A stretch of 64,000 nt of DNA. Origin: Gallintestinimicrobium propionicum. GTDB taxonomy: Bacteria; Bacillota; Clostridia; Lachnospirales; Lachnospiraceae. The position numbers and the translations under genes are program-made. The DNA lies in NCBI RefSeq assembly GCF_025567525.1, contig NZ_JAOQJY010000008.1, forward strand, positions 1-64,000, given 5' to 3'. Shown piece after piece: positions 34,508-43,032 of the stretch (its first letter is position 1; every line of letters starts with the position of its first letter). The notes beneath the pieces were generated by a model. It worked only from the letters and a program-made list of their open reading frames with translations, searched no databases and was not told where the DNA came from.

Positions 34508-34632
34508 GAATGTGCTTTGGCACATTCTCGCGCTGAGGCGCAGTTGCTCCGGCAACCATCTACCCTTGCGCCGAGTGCGCATCCTCGCGGAGCGTTACTT
34601 ATCGTATGGAAACGAAGTTTCCTATACGATAA
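34508..34632 (+). repeat. Intergenic repeat family B, copy 3
   Basis: Full unit with minor changes (GTGCTTTGGCAC; CGCTGAGGCGCAG). It begins about 40 bases upstream of the PrsA-like start codon. Read toward that gene, it ends in a GAATGTGCC-type hairpin followed by TTTTTCC, so it resembles a terminator. Confidence 0.9.
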
Positions 34633-34634
34633 AA

Positions 34635-34755
34635 GAATGTGCCTTGGCACATTCTCGCGCCGAGGCGCAGTTGCTTTGGCAGCCATCTACCCTTGCACCG
34701 AGCGCGCATCCTCGTAGAGCGTTACTTATCGTATGGAAACGAAGTTTCCTATACA
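34635..34755 (+). repeat. Intergenic repeat family B, copy 4 (last hairpin interrupted)
   Basis: Tandem copy directly behind copy 3, in the same orientation. The final hairpin is cut off after CCTATAC: where the other copies continue GATA, a family C element begins. Confidence 0.88.
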
Positions 34756-34795
34756 ACAATAGAATGCATGCTCTGTGAGCATTCTATTGTCATGA
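34756..34795 (+). repeat. Hairpin repeat family C, copy 2
   Basis: A 40-base unit: ACAATAGAATGC - ATGCTCTGTGA - GCATTCTATTGT, then CATGA. It replaces the end of family B copy 4. Copies C1 and C3 match it, C3 in reverse orientation. Confidence 0.8.
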
Positions 34796-34796
34796 A

Positions 34797-34836
34797 TAAA
34801 TAAAGACCACAGCAAAAGCCGTGGTCTTTATTATAA
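34797..34836. terminator. Terminator after the GH42-like gene
   Basis: AAAGACCAC.GC - aaaa - GC.GTGGTCTTT with A and T runs on both sides, so it could work in both directions. It ends 60 bases past the stop of the leftward gene at 34896. Confidence 0.85.
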
Positions 34837-34895
34837 CGATCTTCCATCGAGAAGTCAACGCGCGACAGCGCACTCTGAAAAGTTTAAAACATTTT

Positions 34896-37022
34896 TCAAA
34901 CTTTCCTCTCGATAAAAACTCCCATATGCGGGAGCAGGATTTTGCTGTCCAAATCCTGGTACAGTTCGGGATTCTGGAAATAGCGTGTTCCGGGTTCATC
35001 GATTCTGCACGGATAGGAGCTGTGGTTGACGATGACCGTACCGTTTTCAAATTCTGCGCGCTCAACGCCCTTTTTCCGGGTCAGTGTCGTGCCGAATTTT
35101 TCTTCCAGAAGCATCCCTACGGGATCTTTTTTCAGCATGGTCAAAGGGTACAGCTCGTTATTGCGCTGCGTCAGCGGAACGTGCGGTGCGATTCTGCCGG
35201 TGTATTCAAAGCCGTAGAAAAATCCGATTTCGCAAACGGTTCCCTTCCCAAATGTGCGCTTGACAATCGCAGGCTTTTCGTCCGTTTCCCAGACTGCGAG
35301 CACGTCGGCGTTTTCCTCCTCGAAGCTGCCAAACTGCGTTCCGGTCAGCATTCCCTTTTCGCCGCTGCACTCAAACGCATCCTTTTCATGAGAAAGACAG
35401 CGGCTGCCAACGCTCGCCCGTGCAAGCAAATCCATCGGTCCGTGCAGCAGCATTCCGCCATTTTTTACCCATGCTGCAATGCCCTGCTCCAGTTCAGAAT
35501 CCGGGGCAAGCGCATAGCAGTCGTTTGCCGCGAGCACGAGCACCTCGTACTGATCTGCTGTCTGATCCTTGAAAATGCTGCCATCTACAACGTCAACGTC
35601 GATCTGCCAGTCCTCCAGAGCCTTATACCAGCCCAGAAGATCCAGCCGCCTGTCATGATTGTGCTCCGTGTCAAACGTCTCTGCAAGCGCCATCGCAGAC
35701 GGGAACAGCACTGCTGCCTTTGCAGCTTTTCTCACTCCGAGCCTCAAAACAACCTCTTTCCACCAGCGGTTGCCTTCTTCTAAAGACCTGCAGAATGCTT
35801 CCGGCATCCGGTGTAACACGCCGCCGTCGTCTAACCCGCACATGCCGTAAGACGCATATCCGGAAGCGCCGGACGCCGCCATCGAGGCGACCGCCTCACA
35901 CGGAGAAATCCACGCATATAGGTCATTATAAACAAATCTTCCCCAGTAAATGCCGCCGACAAAGGATCTGCCACGATTCATATTCCGCATCATACTGTGT
36001 TGACATGCTGTCACATAGCAGTCCGGGTCACCGTTTGGAAGCACCGGCACAGAAATAAAATGCGCCGCATCCACATACGGGGCAATCCGGTAAAAATCAG
36101 CGCCTCGCACCGCCGTATCCCACAGATCAGAAAGCCCTGCACCGGTTAAAAAGCTTCCATCCACGTTCAAAAAATATCCCCACTGGCTCAAATCCGGGCA
36201 CAGATACAGCTGCGGATCAAGTGCATGGAGCTTTTTCTGCATCGCTTCAAAATAAAACACCAGCTCGTCGCTTTTCCAGCGCTGGTTGTCCATCCATACG
36301 CGGCATTTTTCGTCCCGGTCTTCCAGCTCTTTTTCCGAAAAACCATTTTTTCCAGGATAACGCAGTTCAAACCAGTATTGCTCGGGTTCGATCGTTTCAA
36401 AGCTGTTTGCTTCCGTTTTGTAGAAGTGGTTAAAGGTTTTAATATCTCCGTTATAACGTTTTTCAAGCCAGCTGCGATAGCGCTTTTTTCCATCCTCATC
36501 GAAGCTCGGTGCAACGACCGGGTCCCACATGCTGCACAGCGGTTTTTTTTCTTCCCCGTCCACTTCGATCCGGGTCATATTTTCACCGTACATCTCTAAA
36601 AGCTGTGAAACGTGCTCCGTCATCGTCTCCTGCGCTTTCTCCGACCAATAACGATACCAGCGACCGTCATTGCCTTTTGCCGTCACAACAGATTCCCCGA
36701 ACACCGGCGGGCTAAAGCGAACATTCGGATACAGGTTATCTGCATTCAGATAAATTGCCAGAAATGTATGGCTCATCCCCTGCTTTTTGATCTGCTCCAT
36801 CATAAACTCCTGCATGCCGACATACTGGCTCGCAGGCTTTCCCTCATAGCGTTCCCGAAAATCCTCCCAGTCCTTGGAATCGAGCAAAACACTGTTGAAG
36901 CCGAGCTTTTTTAACAGCTCCATCCCCTCTGCGACAAACGCCTGATCGTCATACGCCGGTCGGTAAAAATTGCCGAACCAGACGTTTAAGTACGGCGCTC
37001 CGCTCTTTTTTTCAGAAATCAT
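34896..37022 (-). CDS. GH42-like (beta-galactosidase family) protein
   Basis: A 708-residue protein with no signal peptide. The layout follows GH42: a TIM-barrel domain (about 1-400), a Rossmann-like trimerisation domain (about 430-620: AVLFPSAMALAETFD, YEVLVLAANDCYALAP, GGMLLHGPMDLLARAS), and a small C-terminal domain. Where GH42 enzymes usually have an Asn-Glu (acid/base) ahead of the helix RSWLEKRYNG, this protein reads MWDPVVAPSF, so the usual Glu seems absent. It may use another residue, have another substrate, or be inactive. The gene lies 83 bases after a PTS IIC-like gene on the same strand, which suggests sugar use. Confidence 0.65.
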   Translation of the reverse strand: MISEKKSGAPYLNVWFGNFYRPAYDDQAFVAEGMELLKKLGFNSVLLDSKDWEDFRERYEGKPASQYVGMQEFMMEQIKKQGMSHTFLAIYLNADNLYPNVRFSPPVFGESVVTAKGNDGRWYRYWSEKAQETMTEHVSQLLEMYGENMTRIEVDGEEKKPLCSMWDPVVAPSFDEDGKKRYRSWLEKRYNGDIKTFNHFYKTEANSFETIEPEQYWFELRYPGKNGFSEKELEDRDEKCRVWMDNQRWKSDELVFYFEAMQKKLHALDPQLYLCPDLSQWGYFLNVDGSFLTGAGLSDLWDTAVRGADFYRIAPYVDAAHFISVPVLPNGDPDCYVTACQHSMMRNMNRGRSFVGGIYWGRFVYNDLYAWISPCEAVASMAASGASGYASYGMCGLDDGGVLHRMPEAFCRSLEEGNRWWKEVVLRLGVRKAAKAAVLFPSAMALAETFDTEHNHDRRLDLLGWYKALEDWQIDVDVVDGSIFKDQTADQYEVLVLAANDCYALAPDSELEQGIAAWVKNGGMLLHGPMDLLARASVGSRCLSHEKDAFECSGEKGMLTGTQFGSFEEENADVLAVWETDEKPAIVKRTFGKGTVCEIGFFYGFEYTGRIAPHVPLTQRNNELYPLTMLKKDPVGMLLEEKFGTTLTRKKGVERAEFENGTVIVNHSSYPCRIDEPGTRYFQNPELYQDLDSKILLPHMGVFIERKV

Positions 37023-37105
37023 ATACCCTCCTTTTCTGCCGTAAATGCAGCAGTCTTTCCTCTGATAACGCTTTTATCTGAATGCTGCCTTCTTGTCCAA
37101 ATGCT

Positions 37106-38191
37106 TTACAGCTTCAGGTCATCTTCTTTGATCCAGCCGATTTTTCTTAAAATCTGTCCAAACACCAGGCTCAGCACCGCCGGAAGCACGAAGCAGATCA
37201 AGATCATGCCGATCCAGTCAAACGCTGTAATCTGACTCCGACTGCCCGCTGCAATTTCTTCCAGCCAGCCGGTATAAACGCCGATCTGTCCCACCAGTCC
37301 GCAGGTTCCCATTCCGGAGGAAACTGCGGGTCCGTTCATCTGAAGCCGGAACAGACAGGTCGCAATCGGTCCGGTGATGGCTGCCGCCAGCGTCGGTGGA
37401 ATCCAGATGCGCGGATTTTTTACGATATTGCCCATCTGCAGCATACTTGTGCCCAATCCCTGGGAAATTAGTCCGCTCCACTTGTTTTCTTTGAAACTCA
37501 TCGCCGCAAAGCCGACCATCTGCGCACAGCAGCCCGCAACTGCCGCGCCCCCGGCAAGCCCGGTTAAGTTCAGCGCCGCGCAGATTGCTGCAGAGCTGAT
37601 CGGCAGCGTCAGCGCAACACCTACAATAACCGATACCAAAATACCCATAAAGAACGGCTGCAGCTCCGTCGCCCACATGATCAGGCTTCCGACTGCGCTC
37701 GCAGCAGCTCCGATTGTCGGCGCACACCACATCGACAGCAGCACTCCGGAAAGGATTGTCACCAGAGGCGTGACTAAAATATCAATCTTCGTTTCCTTGG
37801 AAACCGCCTTGCCGCATTCCGCCGCCACAATCGCAACGATCAAAACTGCAAGCGGTCCGCCCGCCCCGCCCAGCGAATTGGCTGCCGCCCCGACTGCAAG
37901 CAGGGAAAATAATACCAGTTGCGGTGCCTGCAGTGCATAGCCGATCGAAATTGCCATCGCCGGTCCGGCCACGCTTTTTGCAAAGCCTCCGGCGTCCACC
38001 AGCACCTGACTTCCGATCTGCTCTCCCAGCGTTCCGATAATTGTACCGATCAAAAGCGATGCAAACAATCCCTGCGCCATCGCGCCCAACGCGTCGATTC
38101 CATAACGTTTTGCCGAAAAAATAATGTTTTTCCGTTTCAGGAAACGCTGCAGCGCATTTCCGGTTTCTGTCTGTTGTACTTTCTCACTCAT
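37106..38191 (-). CDS. PTS transporter subunit IIC-like membrane protein
   Basis: A 361-residue polytopic membrane protein with about nine to ten hydrophobic helices, rich in Gly and Ala. The pattern (AKRYGIDALGAMAQGLFASLLIGTIIGTL; GFAAMSFKENKWSGLISQGLGTSMLQMGN; GPIATCLFRLQMNGPAVSSGMGTCGLVGQI) matches the PTS_EIIC_2 family. No EIIA or EIIB domain or gene is seen near, so phosphotransfer partners must be elsewhere or the protein works alone. GAGGGATGAG lies before the ATG. Confidence 0.83.
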   Translation of the reverse strand: MSEKVQQTETGNALQRFLKRKNIIFSAKRYGIDALGAMAQGLFASLLIGTIIGTLGEQIGSQVLVDAGGFAKSVAGPAMAISIGYALQAPQLVLFSLLAVGAAANSLGGAGGPLAVLIVAIVAAECGKAVSKETKIDILVTPLVTILSGVLLSMWCAPTIGAAASAVGSLIMWATELQPFFMGILVSVIVGVALTLPISSAAICAALNLTGLAGGAAVAGCCAQMVGFAAMSFKENKWSGLISQGLGTSMLQMGNIVKNPRIWIPPTLAAAITGPIATCLFRLQMNGPAVSSGMGTCGLVGQIGVYTGWLEEIAAGSRSQITAFDWIGMILICFVLPAVLSLVFGQILRKIGWIKEDDLKL

Positions 38192-38440
38192 CTCTCATCC
38201 CTCATGTCTCCGGATTTTTCATCCAATTTCTGCCGGCACTCTTTCCCGGAAGGGTGCCACAGTAGTATCTTTTTCATCTTACCACATCTGTAGTTTTTCT
38301 AACAGCATAAAAGGCTTTCTTCTTCTGTAAAAAATGAGCTGTTTTCCCTATTTTCATCCATTTTATTTTCTGCTATGATACAGAAGGTTTTTTATTTTCC
38401 GCAGATTTTTCCAATATTTCAGGAGGCGCATGATTTTTTC

Positions 38441-39802
38441 GTGAACACAAAAAAACAAACAGCAACACAACATCTTTTCACCAATAAACAGCTTCGGACG
38501 CTGCTTGTCCCCATCATGGTCGAGCAGCTTCTGTCTTCCCTAATGGGAACCGCCGACACGATGATGGTCAGCAACGTCGGCTCCGCTGCAATTTCCGCAG
38601 TTTCTCTCGTTGATGCAATCAACATTTTAGTGATTCAGGCGCTCTCCGCGCTGGCGGCAGGCGGTGCGATCCTCTGCTCCCAGTACCTCGGCAGTCAGAA
38701 CCTGAAAAAGGCGAAGCGTTCCGCAGAGCAGGTGCTTTTCGTTATGCTCGTCCTTTCCTGTTCGCTGTCGCTTTTATGCCTGATCTTCCGTTTTCCGCTG
38801 CTTCGTCTGATTTTCGGCACTGTAGACACGGACGTTATGGCAAACTCCCAGATTTACTTTTTCTTCACACTTTTGTCGTTCCCATTCATCGGTCTATACG
38901 ATGCAGGTGCTTCCATTTTGCGTGCACAAAACAACACCAAAGGTCCTATGACGATTTCCATCCTTTCCAACTTCTTAAATATCGGAGGAAATGCGATCCT
39001 GATCTTCGTCTTTGGCATGGGCGTCGCCGGCGCGGCAATTTCCACCCTGGTTTCCCGTATTTTCTGTGCGATCGTCGTGATCTGGCAGCTGAGAAACCCT
39101 GCAGAACAGATTTATGTACGCAACTACTTTTCTATCCGTCCGGACTGGTCTTTGATCAAACGCGTTTTATTCATCGGCATTCCATCCGGAATTGAGAACA
39201 GCATGTTCCAGTTCGGTAAGCTCGCCATTCAGTCAACCGTCTCCACTCTCGGTACGGTTGCCATCGCCGCGCAGGCAATGACCAGTATCCTGGAGGCGTT
39301 AAACGGAATCGCCGCCATGGGTGTCGGCATCGGACTGATGACCGTCGTCGGTCAGTGTATCGGTGCAAAACGGAAAGATGAAGCGATTTATTACATCAAA
39401 AGGCTGTCCTGGCTTTCGGAAATCGTCATCCTCATCTCCTGTGCCGTCGTCTATCTGCTCGCAAAGCCTGTCACCATCCTCGGCGGCATGGAAGCAGAAA
39501 GCGCCCGCCTCTGCCTGCAGATGGTCGCATTTATTACCATCACCAAACCGATTTCGTGGGTGCTTTCCTTTATTCCCGCCTACGGCATGCGCGCAGCCGG
39601 CGATGTGAAATTTTCCATGATTACCTCCTGTGCCAGCATGTGGCTGTGCCGGGTAAGCCTGTGCATCTTTTTATGCCGCTTCTGTGGCTTCGGTCCCATC
39701 GCGGTTTGGATCGGCATGTTCGCAGACTGGAGCGTGCGTGCGGTCGTTTTCATGCTCCGCTTCCACTCCCGCAAGTGGCTCCAGCACCATGTGATCGACT
39801 AA
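38441..39802 (+). CDS. MATE family efflux transporter
   Basis: A 453-residue, 12-helix cation-coupled exporter. The start of the first MATE repeat is LRTLLVPIMVEQLLSSLMGTADTMMVSNVG, and the second repeat starts LIKRVLFIGIPSGIENSMFQFG. The start is uncertain. A GTG at 38441 fits family length; its AGGAGG is 14 bases away because a four-codon open frame (ATG at 38430, MIFS, stop TGA overlapping the GTG) lies between. A more distant ATG at 38375 has no ribosome binding site. A TATGAT at about 38375 may be the -10. Confidence 0.88.
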   Translation: MNTKKQTATQHLFTNKQLRTLLVPIMVEQLLSSLMGTADTMMVSNVGSAAISAVSLVDAINILVIQALSALAAGGAILCSQYLGSQNLKKAKRSAEQVLFVMLVLSCSLSLLCLIFRFPLLRLIFGTVDTDVMANSQIYFFFTLLSFPFIGLYDAGASILRAQNNTKGPMTISILSNFLNIGGNAILIFVFGMGVAGAAISTLVSRIFCAIVVIWQLRNPAEQIYVRNYFSIRPDWSLIKRVLFIGIPSGIENSMFQFGKLAIQSTVSTLGTVAIAAQAMTSILEALNGIAAMGVGIGLMTVVGQCIGAKRKDEAIYYIKRLSWLSEIVILISCAVVYLLAKPVTILGGMEAESARLCLQMVAFITITKPISWVLSFIPAYGMRAAGDVKFSMITSCASMWLCRVSLCIFLCRFCGFGPIAVWIGMFADWSVRAVVFMLRFHSRKWLQHHVID

Positions 39803-39803
39803 G

Positions 39804-40017
39804 TTCACCCGTGCCTTTTTGCAGACTGATTTTCCTGCTCGCAGGAAAATCAGTCTGTAAGAAGGCACGAGGGGAGCGCCATTTCATGAGCAAAAGAAGC
39901 TGCGAAGCAGCGGGGAGCAGCGAAGCTGCGATTTTGCGAATGGCGCGGGTGAACGGCATCGTTTCAACAACATTCACCCGCAGCATTTCGCAGACTGATT
40001 TCCTGCGAGCGGGAAAA
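39804..40017. repeat. Multi-hairpin inverted-repeat element beyond spoVAC and MATE
   Basis: Outer arms TTCACCCG (39804-39811) and CGGGTGAA (39946-39953) enclose two hairpins. One has a perfect 16-base stem CAGACTGATTTTCCTG (39822-39837 with 39842-39857), extended by GTGCCTT / AAGGCAC. The other has GCGCCATT (39876-39883) paired with AATGGCGC (39939-39946). A second, partial copy of the first half follows (39973-40015: TTCACCCG...CAGACTGATTTCCTG). It fills the whole interval between the MATE stop and the spoVAC stop, and may also serve as a two-way terminator. Confidence 0.75.
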
Positions 40018-40479
40018 TTATAAAAGCGAACCGATCCATCCAATCAGTCCAAGCACCCAGCTGACGAAAATTCCATACAAAATAACCGGTCCGGCGATCG
40101 TAAAAATTTTGCAGCCGATTCCGAATACCTGTCCCTCCTTCTGAAATTCAATCGCCGGGGCGGCTACGGAATTGGCAAAACCGGTAATCGGAACCAGCGC
40201 CCCCGCCCCGCCCCACTTTACCAGAGACGGATAAATGTTAAAGCCGGTCAGAAGTGCGCTCGCCAGAACAAGCAGAATCGCGCACACGCTTCCTGCTGCC
40301 GCATCGTCCAATCCGTTTGACTTCGCAACGTTCAAAATAATCTGTCCTACCGTGCAGATTATACCGCCCGTCACAAATGCATGCAGCATCTGCAATGCAA
40401 GATTGTGTGTCGGCGTCACCTGTTTGACATATTTTTCATACTGTTTCTGAAAAGACTGGTCTGCCTGATACTTTTCCAT
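40018..40479 (-). CDS. spoVAC: Stage V sporulation protein AC
   Basis: A 153-residue membrane protein of the SpoVA channel that moves dipicolinic acid into the forespore and releases it at germination; SpoVAC is the mechanosensitive part in Bacillus. It has several hydrophobic helices (about 33-55, 65-85, 92-105, 125-150). Its first residues are MEKYQADQSFQKQYEKYV, and KQVTPTHNLALQMLHAFVTGG is characteristic. The ATG at 40479 is chosen because GGAAAGGAAC precedes it and it matches the family N-terminus. It is the last gene of the operon; no spoVAD or spoVAE follows. Confidence 0.92.
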   Translation of the reverse strand: MEKYQADQSFQKQYEKYVKQVTPTHNLALQMLHAFVTGGIICTVGQIILNVAKSNGLDDAAAGSVCAILLVLASALLTGFNIYPSLVKWGGAGALVPITGFANSVAAPAIEFQKEGQVFGIGCKIFTIAGPVILYGIFVSWVLGLIGWIGSLL

Positions 40480-40531
40480 ATGCTGTTCCTTTCCGAATCT
40501 GCTGCACGATTCACCGTTTGTAACGGAGTTT

Positions 40532-41008
40532 TTACCGAAAAATAGGATGCCAGAAATACAACAGGCTTCCAACCGCTTTTCCCATCGCAATGGAAATCAC
40601 CATCAGCCCGAGTCCGTGCCGAAAACCGATCCGACGCGTCAGAATCGGAATGGAGTCCAGCATTTCTGCAATTGCAAGTGCCAGACAGCCGACGAAAATT
40701 CCGGCAAACAGACCGGTCAGGGCTTCCGCCGTCAGAACCAGCCACTCAAAAGCTGCTCCCGCTTCCAACCTTTTCTGCAACCATTCCCTGCCAAAAATTA
40801 CTGCACCCGGAAATACACTTGCCAGACAGCCGACGAGCGTTCCAAAGACAACCATTTCCTCGTACAGAAAAATTTTTTCCCCCGTGTGGGTCTTTCCTGC
40901 AAAGCGTGGCACAAGTCCTACCGAAAGCAGCACCGTAAAAACGCCTGCCGAAACGAGAATGCCTGCGCCCAGTCCAACAACCACCGGCAAAAGCTTCGAT
41001 AAAATCAC
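40532..41008 (-). CDS. spoVAB: Stage V sporulation protein AB
   Basis: A 158-residue membrane protein with four to five hydrophobic helices and the stretch EIVSAGVFTVL-like (LVSAGVFTVLLSVGLVPR), typical of SpoVAB. The start is a GTG at 41008 with AAAGGGGGGAAAATT before it. It lies 14 bases after spoVAA and 52 bases before the spoVAC start, in the conserved order spoVAA-spoVAB-spoVAC. Confidence 0.9.
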   Translation of the reverse strand: MILSKLLPVVVGLGAGILVSAGVFTVLLSVGLVPRFAGKTHTGEKIFLYEEMVVFGTLVGCLASVFPGAVIFGREWLQKRLEAGAAFEWLVLTAEALTGLFAGIFVGCLALAIAEMLDSIPILTRRIGFRHGLGLMVISIAMGKAVGSLLYFWHPIFR

Positions 41009-41022
41009 AATTTTCCCCCCTT

Positions 41023-41649
41023 TCAGACGTCCAGCGTCTTTTTTTCCCGATCTGCAGTTTCTGTCAATGCCTGATTGACGTCCGTTTCATATTTACGCAT
41101 TTCCACTTCGATCGGTGTCGGATCGGACGTAATCCTCCTCCCACCGATATGGTTGAAAAACACCAAAATGCCAAGTGCCAGCCCGATCGAATACGCGATT
41201 TCCAGCGCTGTAACCGACTGCGGCTCCTGTCCGGTCAAAAGCTCGTAAATTTGCCCGAACACCTCGCGAATCCCGATGTCGTTATGAAACGCCATGATCG
41301 TAAACGCTGCGCCAAAAAAGCAGATGCAGCAGACAAAGACGATTTTGCACACCTGCCAGAAGCCCGGATAACGACTGACTTTTACCTGCTCCACCACCGT
41401 TTCCGGCGCGCCGATGCTTTCCACCTCCAGATTCGGATTGTCCTGCTGCAAAAGCGAAATCACAAAAAGCGCGCTAACCACCCGGCGCCCCTTATCTTTT
41501 TCCTCAAATCGGAAAACAGGAAGCGTTCTGCATCGATTCTGCACGCTTTGCGTTTTACAATATAATTTTCCAAGATCGCTGATATGCACGCTTTCACCGG
41601 ACAGCTCTGCGTTTTGCTCAAGCTTTAAATACAGCACTTCTTTCGGCAT
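41023..41649 (-). CDS. spoVAA: Stage V sporulation protein AA
   Basis: A 208-residue protein with a soluble N-terminal part (about 1-95, begins MPKEVLYLKLEQNAEL) and two membrane helices (about 100-120 and 148-170), as in SpoVAA. AGGAGG precedes the ATG. A good SigG-type promoter lies 24-53 bases upstream, so the spoVA genes are expected to be on in the forespore after engulfment, separately from the sigF operon. Confidence 0.91.
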   Translation of the reverse strand: MPKEVLYLKLEQNAELSGESVHISDLGKLYCKTQSVQNRCRTLPVFRFEEKDKGRRVVSALFVISLLQQDNPNLEVESIGAPETVVEQVKVSRYPGFWQVCKIVFVCCICFFGAAFTIMAFHNDIGIREVFGQIYELLTGQEPQSVTALEIAYSIGLALGILVFFNHIGGRRITSDPTPIEVEMRKYETDVNQALTETADREKKTLDV

Positions 41650-41672
41650 CTGTATGTTCCTCCTGTTTCACA

Positions 41673-41702
41673 CAGTATGCACCCGGGCAAAAAAAGTTAT
41701 GC
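41673..41702 (-). promoter_or_regulatory. SigG-type promoter of spoVAA-AB-AC
   Basis: On the minus strand GCATA (41698-41702) and CATACTG (41673-41679) are spaced by 18 bases. The Bacillus SigG consensus is GHATR-N17/18-CATNHTA, so this matches at all but the last position. Its place directly before spoVAA agrees with the known SigG control of spoVA. Confidence 0.7.
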
Positions 41703-41835
41703 AGATCAGACGTTTTTTCTTTTTCGGGCTGTCTGCAAAAATCGTACCATCTGCCGCCAGCTGGTTCTACGCACTGCCCTGCTGCCATCGCTGCCGCCGA
41801 GCGCTTTCTACAGCTATGCAGTCCTCATCGCTGTC

Positions 41836-42573
41836 CTACACCCCCGACCGCTCTCGCATGCGGATCAGGATTTTCTTTTCCATCCGGCTAACCTGCACCT
41901 GGCTGATACCGAGTTTTTTGGCGATCTGGGCCTGCGTCTGATCCTCGTAGTAGCGCAGCCGGATCAGGATTTTTTCCTGTTCGGGAAGCTCGTCTATAAG
42001 CTGTTTTAACAGCATCCGGTCTACCAGCCGGTTCTTTTCTGCGTCCTCCCAGGTGTTGTCTGCAGACCGTGCCGCAAGCTGATCCATCAGCGCGATCTCT
42101 TTCCCATCCCCCTCATAGACCGGCTTTGACAGCGATTCAACCTCCCCGGCTGCAGCGACCGCCATGACCGCGTCTTCATAGGCGATTCCTGTTTTTTCAC
42201 ACAGCTCGCGCAGCGTCGGGTCGCGTCCCTCCTGCGTCTGAATGCGCGCAGCCTCCTGCCGCAGCTTATAATTCGCATCCTTTAATGACCGGCTGACCTT
42301 GACCGGTCCATCATCGCGCAGAAAACGCCGGATCTCTCCTGCAATCAGAGGAACCGCATATGTAGAAAATTTGACATCGTAGCTTAAATCAAAATGATCA
42401 ATCGCTTTCATCAGTCCGATCGTTCCGGTCTGGAACAGATCCTCCGCCTCGTATCCCCGCCCTGCAAACCGTTTCACAATATGGTGAACCAGTCCCAGAT
42501 TTTCTTCTATCAGTATTTTTCTGGCAGACGCATCTCCTGCCTGCGCCTTTTCGATCAATACTGATATTTCCAT
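41836..42573 (-). CDS. sigF: Forespore RNA polymerase sigma factor SigF
   Basis: Sigma-70 family factor of 245 residues that directs early forespore transcription. Region 2 is NLGLVHHIVKRFAGRGYEAEDLFQTGTIGLMKAIDHFD; region 4 ends with the helix-turn-helix QIAKKLGISQVQVSRMEKK. SigF rather than SigG is called because its gene directly follows spoIIAB and spoIIAA. The start at 42573 has GAGGAG before it and lies 3 bases after the spoIIAB stop. Confidence 0.95.
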   Translation of the reverse strand: MEISVLIEKAQAGDASARKILIEENLGLVHHIVKRFAGRGYEAEDLFQTGTIGLMKAIDHFDLSYDVKFSTYAVPLIAGEIRRFLRDDGPVKVSRSLKDANYKLRQEAARIQTQEGRDPTLRELCEKTGIAYEDAVMAVAAAGEVESLSKPVYEGDGKEIALMDQLAARSADNTWEDAEKNRLVDRMLLKQLIDELPEQEKILIRLRYYEDQTQAQIAKKLGISQVQVSRMEKKILIRMRERSGV

Positions 42574-42576
42574 GTG

Positions 42577-43029
42577 CTACTCCTCTTCTTGATCCGGATC
42601 ACTGACCCACGGCGCATTTCCCAGTTTTTTTTCCATAATCACACGCGTCCCCTTCCCCACGGTCGATTCCACCTCCAGGCAGTCCATAAACGCTTCCATA
42701 AAAGAAAATCCCATACCGGAACGTTCCAGATCCGGGCGCGTCGTGAACATCGGCTCCATCGCCTGTTCCACATTTTCGATCCCGCAGCCCTGATCGGTGA
42801 TTTCCATTTTCAAAAGATCCTTTTCCAGCACACAGGAAATTTCAATCGTTCCTCCCTGCTCCTTATATCCGTGGATGACTGCGTTTGTAACTGCCTCCGA
42901 AACGGCAGTTTTGACGTCCTCGATCTCCTCCAGTGTCGGATTTAAGGGCGTCAAAAACGCCGCTACAGCAACCCTCGCAAAGCCTTCGTTTTCCGGCAGG
43001 GCTTCAAATTCCACTTTCATGTTATTCAT
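42577..43029 (-). CDS. spoIIAB: Anti-sigma F factor / serine kinase SpoIIAB
   Basis: GHKL-type kinase of 150 residues that binds SigF and phosphorylates SpoIIAA. The N-box is SEAVTNAVIHGY (Glu45, Asn49), the G1 box DQGCGI, and the G2 box GMGFSFME. The first ATG (43029) is used; the ribosome binding site GAGAGGAAAGC is the 3' end of repeat family A copy 3. In most species spoIIAA and spoIIAB are nearly contiguous; here 124 bases of repeats lie between them. Confidence 0.95.
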   Translation of the reverse strand: MNNMKVEFEALPENEGFARVAVAAFLTPLNPTLEEIEDVKTAVSEAVTNAVIHGYKEQGGTIEISCVLEKDLLKMEITDQGCGIENVEQAMEPMFTTRPDLERSGMGFSFMEAFMDCLEVESTVGKGTRVIMEKKLGNAPWVSDPDQEEE

Positions 43030-43032
43030 GCT

